From an uncultured Tateyamaria sp. (GTDB lineage: Bacteria > Pseudomonadota > Alphaproteobacteria > Rhodobacterales > Rhodobacteraceae), in the NCBI RefSeq assembly GCF_947503705.1, contig NZ_CANNES010000005.1, positions 62,001 through 126,000 of the forward strand: a stretch of DNA of 64,000 bases, given 5' to 3'. Below, in pieces: positions 9,700 to 18,442 of this stretch (position 1 is its first letter; the number at the start of each line of letters is the position of its first letter). Under the pieces are notes generated by a model, which was not told the origin of the DNA, made no database searches, and saw nothing but the letters and a program-made list of their open reading frames with translations. A program made the position numbers and the translations under genes.

Positions 9700-10218
9700 T
9701 CAGTGTGATACGGTGCCGCGCTGGGCAAAATTTGTGCCGGGACTGTAGACATGAAACCCGTCAAGGTCCCCTTTGCCCACATTTGCTCCTGCGGCGCGCA
9801 GCGTGGCATAGCCGAGCGTCAAATGGAACTGCGCGTTGGGAAGAGCATAGAGCAATGCGTAATCCTGGCCTGTCTGCGTCAGTTCGGCCTCGCCCGCGAC
9901 ATGAGTGATCTCACGGGCTTCGGCCCCCTCGAAATTCAATGGCGTGAGAGAGCCGAGCAGAAAGTGCATGTCCTGGGCCAGTGCCACGATGGCCCCCGCC
10001 GATGGGTCGAAAGGCAAGTCAGGTACGTCGTCGCCTTGCAGCGGCATGACGGTGCGGGCCACATAGCCTAAAGCGACGCAGAAGTGTTCCCCACCAGTGA
10101 AGCCGTCCTCGGCCAGGCGGTGCCCCAAAGGACCCTCATCGTCGAGTTTTCTGATCAGGCGGGGGATGGCCTGGGTCAGCCGTTTCAGCGGGGGGACTGT
10201 GACGTCAAAAAGGGTCAT
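9700..10218 (-). CDS. DUF1993-like protein
   Basis: A 172-residue protein that fits the DUF1993 pattern: MTLFDVTVPPLKRLTQAIPRL at the start, a GGEHFCVALGYVARTV helix in the middle and FHLTLGYATLRAAGANVGKGD near the C terminus, where the family has its conserved Tyr-Ala-Arg-x2-Gly-x3-Gly. The fold is a DinB-like four-helix bundle in known relatives; function is unknown and no metal-binding His triad is obvious. It follows pepN on the minus strand with an 86-base gap that contains a diverged R2 hairpin repeat. Family call is by eye only. Confidence 0.65.
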   Translation of the reverse strand: MTLFDVTVPPLKRLTQAIPRLIRKLDDEGPLGHRLAEDGFTGGEHFCVALGYVARTVMPLQGDDVPDLPFDPSAGAIVALAQDMHFLLGSLTPLNFEGAEAREITHVAGEAELTQTGQDYALLYALPNAQFHLTLGYATLRAAGANVGKGDLDGFHVYSPGTNFAQRGTVSH

Positions 10219-10246
10219 GATCTGGCTTTGCTTGAGAGGGTGGGAG

Positions 10247-10294
10247 CAGGGCAGCAGCCCCGCACCCGCCCCGGGATTTTTTTCGAACAGAGAA
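10247..10294. repeat. Hairpin repeat, family R2, diverged copy
   Basis: The blocks GGGCAGCAGCCCC, CACCCGCCCCGGGAT, a T-run and GAACAGAGAAC align in order with the two better copies at 8405 and 16996. The stem is weaker. It lies between pepN and the DUF1993 gene. Confidence 0.5.
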
Positions 10295-10304
10295 CAAAGG
10301 CGCG

Positions 10305-12848
10305 CTAGGCTTCTCTGATCCGCGTGATCATTTCGGTAGTGTCGCGGCTCAGGCCCGGGGTGTTTGCAATCCGTTCCAATTCCTTTTGGATCATCGACTG
10401 GCGAATGCCATCATAGCGTCGCCAGGTCTGGAATGCCGCGCACATGCGCGCCGTCGTTTGCGGGTTCACCGGGTCAAGCGTGATCAGCCAGTCGGCCAGC
10501 AAGGCATAGCCGGAGCCGTCCTTGGCGTGAAAGCCCGCGTGATGCCCGGCCAGTGCGCCCAGAGTGGCCCGGAAGCGATTGGGGTTTTTCCAGTTGAACG
10601 CCTTGAGCTTGGTCAGCGCCTTGGCGGTGTCGGCTGCATCGTCAGGGTCGGCGGTGGACACTTGCAGGCCAAACCATTTGTCCATCACCAGCCGGTCGTC
10701 TTTCCACTGTGCCTCGAATTGCGACAGGGCCGCGTCGCCGCGCCCGGCACGGATCAAGTTGGCCAGCGCGCTGAGTTGAAGCGTCATGTTGTCGGCGTTG
10801 TCATATTGCGCCTGAGCCTGATCGCCGCCGTCCTGCCGGGTCAGCAAGGTCAAAAGGGTACTGCCAAGCGCGCGCATTCCGGATTGGGCGGCGTCGGGCG
10901 CGTAGGCCTCTTGGACCTGATTGGCAGCATAGAGAGCGGGCAGGTCATCGGCCATCAAGTCCGAAAGTGCGTATTTCAGCGCGTGCCCTGCGTCCCAGAT
11001 TGCATCCGGGTCAGGCGTGTGCCCGGTGCGGTGCAATTCGGCGGCCAAGGCCGACTGGCTTGGCAGGTCCAGCATGAGCGACCGATAGGCCGGGTCGAGC
11101 GTGTCGTCAGCCAAGAGTTTAGCGATGCCGCTCAACCACGCCTCGTCCGGTGCCTTGCCCTTGGTGATCGTCGAGATCAACGAGGCTCGCGCGAGGTTTT
11201 GCGCGGCCTCCCACCGGTTGAACGGGTCCGTATCATGGGCAAGCAGGAACGCGTGATCGGCGGCGTGATCCAGCACCACCGGGGCCGAGAACCCGCGCAG
11301 GATCGAGGGCACGGGTTTTGCCGCCATGCCCGGGAACGTGAAGGTTTGGCTCGCATCCGTCAGTTCCAGGATTTGGGTGCCCATCGCCTCGGTTCCGTCC
11401 GGGGCAAGCAGGCCCACGGCCAAGGGGATCACTTGCGGTTTTGGGTCGGGCGTTGTGGCGCTGGGCGGCAGGGATTGGGTCACCGTCAGGGTGTAGGTTC
11501 CATCCGCGAACCCATCTGTGACGCTGACCGTTGGCGTGCCCGCCTGGCTATACCATCGTTTGAATTGTGTGAGGTCGCGGCCGGTGCTGTCCTCAAACAC
11601 CCTGAGCCAGTCCTCGATCGTGCAAGCTTGCCCGTCGTGCCGGTCGAAATAGAGGTCCACGGCCTTGGAATATGCATCAGCCCCCACGAGCGTTTGCAGC
11701 ATCCGGATGACCTCGGCCCCTTTTTCATAGACCGTGGCAGTGTAGAAGTTGTTGATCTCCTGAAAGCTTTCGGGGCGCACCGGGTGCGAGAGCGGCCCTT
11801 GATCTTCGGGGAATTGCCGCCCGCGCAGGTCGATCACGTCCGAAATCCGTTTCACCGGCGCGCTGCGCATGTCAGCGGTGAACTGGCTGTCGCGGAAGAC
11901 CGTCAGCCCTTCCTTGAGGCACAGCTGAAACCAGTCGCGGCAGGTGATCCGGTTGCCCGTCCAGTTGTGGAAATACTCATGCGCGATGATCGCCTCGATC
12001 CGCTCAAAGTTCATATCGGTGGAGGTTTCGGGCGAGGCGAGCACCGCAGAGGCGTTGAAGATGTTCAGCCCCTTGTTCTCCATCGCCCCCATGTTGAAAT
12101 CATCCACTGCCACGATGTTGAACACATCCAGATCATAGGCCCGGCCATAGACCTTTTCGTCCCAGATCATGCTGTCTTTGAGGGCCTGCATGCCAAAGGC
12201 ACATTTGCCTTCATCGCCGGGGCGGACATAGAGGGCGAGGTCGACCTTGCGCCCCTCGTTCGTGGTAAAGGTGTCGCGGTGGGCGACGAGTTCGCCGGCT
12301 ACGAGCGCAAAGAGGTAGGCGGGCTTGGGCCATGGGTCATGCCATTCAGCCCAGCCGTCGCCCGAAGCCACGGGGTTGCCGTTGGACAGCAGTGTGCCGT
12401 GCGGTCCGTTGATCCGCACGGTGAAGGTGCTCATCACATCCGGACGGTCGGGGTAATAGGTGATCTTGCGAAAGCCCTCGGCCTCGCATTGCGTGCAGTA
12501 CATACCTCCCGAAAGGTACAACCCTTCCAGCGCCGTATTGGCCTCCGGGTCGATCTGGACCTCGCATTCCCAGGTGAAGGGGATGGAGGGGACGTCACAG
12601 GTCAGCCCTTCGGGCGACACGTTGGGCGAAACCGCCTCTCCATCGATCTTGGCGCTGATCAAGGACAGATTCTCACCGTGCAGAAAAAACGTCTGGTCCG
12701 TGGCTTGCGCGTTCGGGGCAAAGCGGATCCGGGATGTGACCCGCGTGGCCGACGGGGCCAGATCAAAGGTCAGGTGCACCTCTTCGATCCGAAAGCCGAA
12801 GGGGGTGTAGTCAGCAAGAAAGATCGTCTGTGGGCTCGCGTCGCGCAT
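10305..12848 (-). CDS. pepN: Aminopeptidase N (M1 family)
   Basis: About 847 residues, the usual length of the alphaproteobacterial M1 aminopeptidase that trims N-terminal residues from peptides in the cytoplasm. Visible motifs are the exopeptidase GAMEN block (NMGAMENKGLNIF) and the zinc site HEYFHNWTGNR with its downstream Glu in LKEGLTVFRD. The start at 12848 (MRDASPQTIF) gives a family-like N terminus; further in-frame sequence upstream crosses into the photolyase promoter and is not credible. It is divergent from the photolyase gene with 117 bases between the starts. Confidence 0.95.
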   Translation of the reverse strand: MRDASPQTIFLADYTPFGFRIEEVHLTFDLAPSATRVTSRIRFAPNAQATDQTFFLHGENLSLISAKIDGEAVSPNVSPEGLTCDVPSIPFTWECEVQIDPEANTALEGLYLSGGMYCTQCEAEGFRKITYYPDRPDVMSTFTVRINGPHGTLLSNGNPVASGDGWAEWHDPWPKPAYLFALVAGELVAHRDTFTTNEGRKVDLALYVRPGDEGKCAFGMQALKDSMIWDEKVYGRAYDLDVFNIVAVDDFNMGAMENKGLNIFNASAVLASPETSTDMNFERIEAIIAHEYFHNWTGNRITCRDWFQLCLKEGLTVFRDSQFTADMRSAPVKRISDVIDLRGRQFPEDQGPLSHPVRPESFQEINNFYTATVYEKGAEVIRMLQTLVGADAYSKAVDLYFDRHDGQACTIEDWLRVFEDSTGRDLTQFKRWYSQAGTPTVSVTDGFADGTYTLTVTQSLPPSATTPDPKPQVIPLAVGLLAPDGTEAMGTQILELTDASQTFTFPGMAAKPVPSILRGFSAPVVLDHAADHAFLLAHDTDPFNRWEAAQNLARASLISTITKGKAPDEAWLSGIAKLLADDTLDPAYRSLMLDLPSQSALAAELHRTGHTPDPDAIWDAGHALKYALSDLMADDLPALYAANQVQEAYAPDAAQSGMRALGSTLLTLLTRQDGGDQAQAQYDNADNMTLQLSALANLIRAGRGDAALSQFEAQWKDDRLVMDKWFGLQVSTADPDDAADTAKALTKLKAFNWKNPNRFRATLGALAGHHAGFHAKDGSGYALLADWLITLDPVNPQTTARMCAAFQTWRRYDGIRQSMIQKELERIANTPGLSRDTTEMITRIREA

Positions 12849-12965
12849 GTGGGAAATACCGCCATTGGGGAAATCAGTTGGGCAGACGTTAGGCGGATGG
12901 CTGTCGGGCTGCAAGATCGCTGCGGATGGCTGGCGCGCAGGCGCCTGCGCCCTAGATCGGTCGTT

Positions 12966-14492
12966 ATGACAACGGTTGTTTGGTTCAAACGGGATTTGCG
13001 TGTGACAGATCATGCGGCGCTGGCGCGGGCGGCGGCGCTGGGCGACGTCGTGCCGCTCTATATATATGAGCCGGACTATTGGGCACTGCCGGATGTGTCG
13101 GGGAGACAGTTCGACTTTGTCGCTGAAAGCGTGGCGGCGTTGGACACGGCATTACAAGGCCTGGGGCTTGGGTTGAGCGTGCGGGTGGGCCGCGTTGTTG
13201 ACGTGCTGGCCGAATTGCGTCGCGATATCGGATTTGACCGGATGACCAGTCACGAGGAAACCGGCAACGGCTGGACCTATGCCCGCGACCTTGAGGTGGG
13301 CGACTGGTGTCGGGCCAATGGGGTCATCTGGGAAGAGTTGGCACAATCGGGCGTCGTGCGCCGCTTGAACGGGCGCGATGGCTGGGCGGTGCAACGCAAT
13401 GCATTCATGCGCCAGGCGCAGATAGAAATGCCCGGCGCGCTGAGTGGCCCAATCATGACCTCAGACCCGGTCCCGCGCCTGGTCGCGGATGACCCCTGCA
13501 CTGCGCGGCAGTTCGGTGGGCGGCCCATGGCGCTGTCCCTTCTGGGTAGTTTCCTGACCGAGCGGGGCAAGACCTATCGCCGCGACATGTCCTCGCCTCT
13601 GACCGGAGAGCGGGCCTGTTCCCGGTTGTCACCTTACTTGGCCTTTGGGTGCCTGAGCGGGCGCGAGGCGGCCCAAGCCGCAGCGGCGCGCCAGCGCGAG
13701 GTCAAAGGCACGCGCGAGGACTGGGGCGGGTCGCTGAAGTCCTTTCAGGCGCGTCTCGCTTGGCGGGACCATTTCATGCAAAAGCTGGAGGATCAGCCGA
13801 GCCTTGAGCATCAATGCCTGCATTCCGCCTATGAAGGGCTGCGACCGCTGGACCCGGACGCAGCGCGGCTGGCGGCTTGGGAAAAGGGCGAGACGGGGCT
13901 GCCCTTTGTGGATTCATGCATGCGCTATCTGAACGCGACGGGCTGGTTGAATTTTCGGATGCGGTCGATGGTGATGGCGGTGGCATCCTATCACCTTTGG
14001 CTGGACTGGCGGGTAACGGGGTTGCATCTGGCGCGGCAATTCACGGATTTTGAGCCGGGCATCCACTGGCCGCAGGTGCAGATGCAATCGGGTACGACCG
14101 GGATGAACACCGTGCGGATCTACAACCCGGTCAAACAGGGGCGGGATCAGGACCCGGATGGGGTGTTCACGCGGGCGTGGCTGCCCGAGCTGGCGGCGGT
14201 GCCAGATGAGTACCTGCAGGAACCGTGGCGCTGGGCGGGGGCAGGGCAGGTGCTGGGCCGCGTTTATCCTGCACCGATCGTGGATGTGACGGCGGCGGCG
14301 CGTGCGGCACGGGACAAGGTTTGGGCCGTGCGCAAGGGCGGGGCGTTCCGGGCCGAGGCGTCGCGGGTGATCGAAAAACATGCCAGCCGCAAAGACCCGC
14401 AGCGGCATTTCCTAAACGACCGCGCGCCCAGGCCCCGTAAGGCGGGGGTGTCCGCCGCTCGCGACACCCGCCAGATGGGATTTGATTTCTGA
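12966..14492 (+). CDS. Cryptochrome/deoxyribodipyrimidine photolyase family protein
   Basis: A 508-residue flavoprotein. The N-terminal alpha/beta domain starts TTVVWFKRDLRVTDH, as in light-harvesting-antenna domains. The C-terminal helical FAD domain shows SRLSPYLAFGCLS, the GWLNFRMRSMVM helix, and FEPGIHWPQVQMQSGTTGMNT. Members split pyrimidine dimers using blue light or act as light sensors. The Asn-Thr-Val-Arg-Ile-Tyr-Asn-Pro segment suggests a cryptochrome-like subgroup rather than plain CPD photolyase, so I leave the symbol blank. The C-terminal tail is encoded partly by a REP hairpin (14433-14459). Its stop overlaps the start of a DUF2256 gene by one base. Confidence 0.88.
   Translation: MTTVVWFKRDLRVTDHAALARAAALGDVVPLYIYEPDYWALPDVSGRQFDFVAESVAALDTALQGLGLGLSVRVGRVVDVLAELRRDIGFDRMTSHEETGNGWTYARDLEVGDWCRANGVIWEELAQSGVVRRLNGRDGWAVQRNAFMRQAQIEMPGALSGPIMTSDPVPRLVADDPCTARQFGGRPMALSLLGSFLTERGKTYRRDMSSPLTGERACSRLSPYLAFGCLSGREAAQAAAARQREVKGTREDWGGSLKSFQARLAWRDHFMQKLEDQPSLEHQCLHSAYEGLRPLDPDAARLAAWEKGETGLPFVDSCMRYLNATGWLNFRMRSMVMAVASYHLWLDWRVTGLHLARQFTDFEPGIHWPQVQMQSGTTGMNTVRIYNPVKQGRDQDPDGVFTRAWLPELAAVPDEYLQEPWRWAGAGQVLGRVYPAPIVDVTAAARAARDKVWAVRKGGAFRAEASRVIEKHASRKDPQRHFLNDRAPRPRKAGVSAARDTRQMGFDF
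14433..14459 (+). repeat. REP hairpin A (type 2)
   Basis: CCCC-GTAA followed by GGCGGGGG, loop TGT and CCGCCGCT. Seven of the eight stem positions pair (one by a G-T wobble) and one is a mismatch. It is read inside the photolyase-family gene, near its 3' end, and is the inverted partner of REP B at 14649. Confidence 0.7.
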
Positions 14493-14644
14493 TGGGGCGG
14501 ATGCGGCGCAAGGCAGACCTGCCGCAAAAGATGTGTCCGGTCTGTGCCCGGCCTTTCACTTGGCGGAAAAAGTGGGACAAGGTCTGGGACGAGATCAAAT
14601 ACTGTTCTGACCGCTGCCGTCGCGACGCAAAATCCAGCCGTTAG
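14492..14644 (+). CDS. DUF2256 small zinc-finger-like protein (50 aa)
   Basis: A 50-residue basic protein whose ATG shares its A with the stop codon of the photolyase-family gene. It has Cys-X2-Cys (MCPVCARPF) and Cys-X3-Cys (YCSDRCRRD) around a Trp-rich centre (TWRKKWDKVWDEI), the standard DUF2256 layout expected to bind one zinc. DUF2256 proteins are commonly found beside, or fused to, cryptochrome/photolyase genes, and the one-base overlap here argues for coupled translation. A role as a nucleic-acid-binding partner is plausible but unproven. It is flanked by an inverted pair of REP hairpins. Confidence 0.9.
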   Translation: MGRMRRKADLPQKMCPVCARPFTWRKKWDKVWDEIKYCSDRCRRDAKSSR

Positions 14645-14648
14645 GCAT

Positions 14649-14676
14649 GGCGCACCAATAGGTACGCCTTACGGGG
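14649..14676 (-). repeat. REP hairpin B (type 1, inverted)
   Basis: Read on the minus strand it is CCCC-GTAA followed by GGCGTACC, loop TATT and GGTGCGCC: an 8-bp stem with one mismatch. It starts four bases after the DUF2256 stop and could act as that operon's terminator. Confidence 0.85.
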
Positions 14677-14820
14677 ATTTTGCCGGACTTTGATCGCAAA
14701 AATTGAATCGCGTCGAAATCTCATCATTTTGGTAATATTTTCGGACCAATGCTGTTTACGATAGGAAACAGCGGCACTAGGTATGCCCGCGTATACCAAG
14801 GACTGGGCGAGGGGCCGACC

Positions 14821-16977
14821 ATGACAAATTACGTTGAACGCGCTGAATTGCAGGTGGCCGATGCCCTTGCAGAGTTCATTGAAACGCGCGCGCTGCCGGG
14901 TACGGGTATTGATGTCGCTGACTTCTGGGCCGGGTTTTCCGGCATCGTCCATGATCTTGGTCCCAAGAACCGGGCCCTGTTGGCGGAACGCGCGAGCATG
15001 CAGGCAAAGATTGACGCCTGGCATGTGGCCCACCGGGCCGAAGACTTCGACGCCGTTGCCTACCGTGCCTTTCTGAGCGAGATCGGGTATTTGGTGCCGG
15101 AGGGGCCGGATTTCGAGATCGAAACCGCCAATGTGGACCCCGAGATCGCGCAAATCCCCGGGCCGCAATTGGTTGTGCCGATCATGAATGCCCGCTTTGC
15201 CCTGAATGCGGCCAATGCCCGGTGGGGCAGCCTTTATGATGCTGTGTATGGCACCGATGTGCTGGGCGACCTGCCTGCGGGCAAGGGCTATGACACGGCA
15301 CGCGGCGCGCGCGTTGTGGCTTGGGCCAAATCGTTCATGGACGATGCTATGCCACTGAGCGGTGCCAAATGGGCCGATGTGGACGGCATTGATCTGGACG
15401 GTGACGCGTTGACTTTGACCGCGGGCGGTAATTCGGTCCATTTGGTGGACCCAGCCCAATATGCAGGCCATGCCACCAGCGACGCTGGGCAATGCTATCT
15501 CTTTAAACGCAACGGCCTGGGTATCGAGGTGGTGGTGAACCCAAGTGACACCATCGGCGCGACCGACCCGGCTGGTATCGCCACGATCAACCTTGAATCG
15601 GCCTTGTCGACGATCATGGATTGCGAAGACAGCGTGGCGGCTGTCGATGCCGAGGACAAAGTTCTGGCTTATGGCAATTGGCTTGGCCTGATGAAGGGCG
15701 ATCTGAGCGAGACCTTTGAAAAGGGTGGCAAAACGATCACCCGCCAGATGCGTGCAGATGCACCCTATACCGGCCCTGACGGTGCGCCATTTGACGTCAA
15801 GGGGCGCAGCCTGATGTTGGTCCGCAATGTGGGCCATCTGATGACCAACCCCGCCATACTGGACCGCGATGGCCTGGAAGTGGGCGAGGGATTGATGGAT
15901 GCGATGTGCACCACGCTGATCGCCATGCATGATCTGCAAAAAACGGGTGGACTGCGTAACTCCGTCACCCGCTCGGTCTATGTGGTCAAGCCCAAGATGC
16001 ATGGGCCGACCGAGGTCGCCTTTGCTGACGAGATTTTCACCCGCGTGGAAACTGTGCTGGGCCTGCCTGCCAATACTGTGAAACTGGGGATCATGGATGA
16101 GGAACGGCGCACAAGCGCCAACCTAAAGGAATGCATTCGCGCGGCGAAATCCCGCGTCGCCTTTATCAACACCGGTTTCCTGGACCGGACCGGCGATGAA
16201 ATCCACACCTCTATGGAAGCCGGGCCCATGGTGCCAAAGGGCGAGATGAAAGGGGCTGCCTGGATCGCGTCCTATGAGGATCGCAATGTCGATATCGGTC
16301 TGGCCTGTGGCTTGCAGGGGCGCGCACAGATCGGCAAGGGCATGTGGGCCATGCCCGACCTGATGGCCGAGATGCTGGAGGCCAAGATCGGCCATCCCAA
16401 ATCAGGCGCAAACTGCGCCTGGGTGCCATCGCCCACTGCAGCCACCTTGCACGCCACGCATTATCACCATGTCGACGTGCTGGCCCGGCAGGCCGAGCTG
16501 AAGGCTGGGGGGGCGCGCGGCACGCTGGACGATCTGTTGACTATCCCGGTGGCTTTGGGTCGCAATTTCTCGGATCAGGAAATTGCCCGCGAGTTGGAGA
16601 ACAACGCCCAGGGCATTCTGGGCTATGTGGTGCGTTGGGTCGATCAAGGGGTCGGATGTTCGAAAGTGCCTGACATCAATGATGTGGCCCTCATGGAAGA
16701 CCGCGCCACCTGCCGCATCAGTGCGCAGGCCATGGCCAACTGGTTGCATCACGGAGTTGTCTCCGAGCAGCAGGTTATGGCGGCGCTGAAAAAGATGGCT
16801 GCGGTTGTGGATCAGCAGAATGCAGGTGATGGGGCCTATGTGCCAATGGCGCCGGGCTTTGACGGTGTTGCCTTTCAGGCAGCCTGTGATCTGGTGTTGA
16901 AAGGTCGCGTGCAGCCCTCGGGTTACACCGAGCCTGTTCTTCATGCCCGCCGGTTGGAGTTCAAAGCCGCCGGTTGA
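14821..16977 (+). CDS. glcB: Malate synthase G
   Basis: 718 residues, the usual size of the monomeric G-isoform, which condenses glyoxylate with acetyl-CoA to malate and CoA in the cytoplasm. Characteristic segments include [58 protein letters not shown]-type sequence, [10 protein letters not shown] and [17 protein letters not shown]. The start at 14821 is preferred over an upstream in-frame ATG because [11 protein letters not shown] matches the family N terminus. The upstream 176 bases hold REP B and presumably the promoter. A GlcG-like gene follows after an R2 hairpin repeat. Confidence 0.97.
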   Translation: MTNYVERAELQVADALAEFIETRALPGTGIDVADFWAGFSGIVHDLGPKNRALLAERASMQAKIDAWHVAHRAEDFDAVAYRAFLSEIGYLVPEGPDFEIETANVDPEIAQIPGPQLVVPIMNARFALNAANARWGSLYDAVYGTDVLGDLPAGKGYDTARGARVVAWAKSFMDDAMPLSGAKWADVDGIDLDGDALTLTAGGNSVHLVDPAQYAGHATSDAGQCYLFKRNGLGIEVVVNPSDTIGATDPAGIATINLESALSTIMDCEDSVAAVDAEDKVLAYGNWLGLMKGDLSETFEKGGKTITRQMRADAPYTGPDGAPFDVKGRSLMLVRNVGHLMTNPAILDRDGLEVGEGLMDAMCTTLIAMHDLQKTGGLRNSVTRSVYVVKPKMHGPTEVAFADEIFTRVETVLGLPANTVKLGIMDEERRTSANLKECIRAAKSRVAFINTGFLDRTGDEIHTSMEAGPMVPKGEMKGAAWIASYEDRNVDIGLACGLQGRAQIGKGMWAMPDLMAEMLEAKIGHPKSGANCAWVPSPTAATLHATHYHHVDVLARQAELKAGGARGTLDDLLTIPVALGRNFSDQEIARELENNAQGILGYVVRWVDQGVGCSKVPDINDVALMEDRATCRISAQAMANWLHHGVVSEQQVMAALKKMAAVVDQQNAGDGAYVPMAPGFDGVAFQAACDLVLKGRVQPSGYTEPVLHARRLEFKAAG

Positions 16978-16995
16978 GTAGGTCGCTCCGTTGGA

Positions 16996-17040
16996 CCGGG
17001 GGCAGCCCCCGGACTCCGGGATATATTTGGCCGAGAGAAA
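16996..17040. repeat. Hairpin repeat, family R2, copy 2
   Basis: CCGGGGG-CAG-CCCCCGG (16996-17012) forms a perfect 7-bp stem, followed by ACTCCGGGATATATTTGG and CCGAGAGAAA. Block order and bases match the copy at 8405. It sits between glcB and the GlcG-like gene and may attenuate or end glcB transcription. Confidence 0.75.
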
Positions 17041-17075
17041 TGGGGCGCGAGAAGCGCTTGAGGGAAGGAAATAAT

Positions 17076-17501
17076 ATGTCGATTTCATTGGAACAGGCGC
17101 GGATCATGATTGCGCAGGCTTTGGCAAAAGGCGCTGAGATGGGCCTTAAACCCCTGTCGGTGGTGGTGCTGGACGCTGGCGGTCACTGCAAAGCGTTTGA
17201 ACGTCAGGACGGCGCGGCCCCCGGTCGGTTCGGGATTGCTCAGGGTAAGGCCTATGGCTCTGTCATGCTGGGCATGGCGGGCACGGCGCAACTGGCCCGG
17301 GCTGAACAACAGGGGTTTTTCATGGCGGCCGTCAACGGCGTTTATGGCGGTCAGGTTGTGCCGGTGCCCGGTGGCGTTTTGGTGCGCGACCAGGCGGGTG
17401 AGATCGTCGGCGCCGTGGGCGTAACAGGCGACACCTCGGACAATGACGCGGCTGTGGCGGCATTTGGTATCGCTCAGGCGGGGTTTGTGGCGGAAATTTA
17501 G
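17076..17501 (+). CDS. GlcG/HbpS-family protein
   Basis: A 141-residue single-domain protein of the GlcG/HbpS (DUF336) fold, showing VVVLDAGGHCKAFERQDGA, a GIAQGKAYGSVM helix, GGVLVRDQAGEIVGAVGVTGDTSDND and a final Ala-rich helix. Members bind haem or small ligands; in many bacteria one lies beside glycolate oxidase or malate synthase genes, as here after glcB, but its biochemical job in glyoxylate metabolism is not established. The ATG at 17076 follows a good AGGGAAGGA ribosome site, which rules out the longer in-frame starts that would run through the R2 repeat. Confidence 0.88.
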   Translation: MSISLEQARIMIAQALAKGAEMGLKPLSVVVLDAGGHCKAFERQDGAAPGRFGIAQGKAYGSVMLGMAGTAQLARAEQQGFFMAAVNGVYGGQVVPVPGGVLVRDQAGEIVGAVGVTGDTSDNDAAVAAFGIAQAGFVAEI

Positions 17502-17611
17502 GCGATTTGTTCAGTTGCGGCTTTGCGCACAGGCACTTGCGCGCGGGTCGCTCTGTTCACAAATGGCAGCTTTGACTATATCTGCGTCACGCGCAAATTA
17601 AGAGGTTGTTC

Positions 17612-18391
17612 ATGGCAAGGCCCATCATCGGCATCATCGCAAATCACCATGTCATCAATGAAGAGTATTGTGTGCAAGCGGCGGGAATGATCAACACCTC
17701 CGCTGTTGCGGATGTGGCTGAAGGCCTGCCGCTGCTTGTACCTGCCGAGCCTGACAAAGTGCGCATCGCCGACCTTTTGGAGCATTGTGCAGGCTTTGTC
17801 TTTACAGGCGGGCGCGCAAACGTGCATCCCGAGGAATATGGTGAAGAACCGACCGACGCCCACGGGGATTTTGACCGCGCGCGCGATCAGGTCACCTTGC
17901 CCTTGATCCGGGCCCTGGTCGAACGCGGCCAGCCTTTTCTGGGCATCTGCCGCGGTTTTCAGGAGGTCAACGTGGCCATGGGCGGTTCGCTCTATCCCGA
18001 GATCCGCGAATTGCCGGGCCGCGACAATCACCGGATGCCGCCTGACGGGACGTTGGACGAGAAATTTGCCCTCCGCCATGACGTGACCTTTTCCGAAGGG
18101 GGCGTGTTTCACAGGTTGATGGGGCGCCAGTCGGTGCCCACGAACACCTTGCACGGGCAGGGGATCAAGACGGCGGGCCCTCGTGTTGTTGTCGACGGTC
18201 ATGCCCCGGATGGGACGCCCGAGGCGATCTATATTGACGGCGCGCCGGGCTTTACCCTTTCGGTGCAGTGGCACCCGGAATGGAATGCAAAGGCAGACCC
18301 CGTGTCGCGCCCCCTATTCGAGGCTTTTGGTGCGGCGTGCCGCGATTGGTCTAACGGCAAACACGCGCACCCGGTGTTGCGAAGTGCCTGA
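17612..18391 (+). CDS. Peptidase C26 / gamma-glutamyl-GABA hydrolase-like class I amidotransferase
   Basis: About 259 residues of the class I glutamine-amidotransferase fold. The nucleophile elbow is FLGICRGFQEVNVAMGG (Cys), and the His-Glu pair is in WHPEWNAK near the C terminus, with GFVFTGGRANVHPEEYG forming the oxyanion strand. This layout fits PuuD-like enzymes that hydrolyse gamma-glutamyl amides such as gamma-glutamyl-GABA in putrescine breakdown. No other putrescine gene is adjacent, so the exact substrate is uncertain. ATG at 17612 follows AGAGG; an upstream TTG is less likely. Confidence 0.85.
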   Translation: MARPIIGIIANHHVINEEYCVQAAGMINTSAVADVAEGLPLLVPAEPDKVRIADLLEHCAGFVFTGGRANVHPEEYGEEPTDAHGDFDRARDQVTLPLIRALVERGQPFLGICRGFQEVNVAMGGSLYPEIRELPGRDNHRMPPDGTLDEKFALRHDVTFSEGGVFHRLMGRQSVPTNTLHGQGIKTAGPRVVVDGHAPDGTPEAIYIDGAPGFTLSVQWHPEWNAKADPVSRPLFEAFGAACRDWSNGKHAHPVLRSA

Positions 18392-18442
18392 GATGCGGCT
18401 GCGTTAAACAGCGATTAACCTTGGCCCGTTTAGCGTGGGTCC

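Noticed and set aside
10386-12965. Long plus-strand frame opposite pepN, in phase with the photolyase-family gene
   Set aside because: Only the part from 12966 has photolyase features. The rest is the antisense shadow of pepN.
17239-17252. GTAAGGCC sequence as a further REP copy
   Set aside because: It is coding sequence of the GlcG-like gene without the CCCC lead or a stem.
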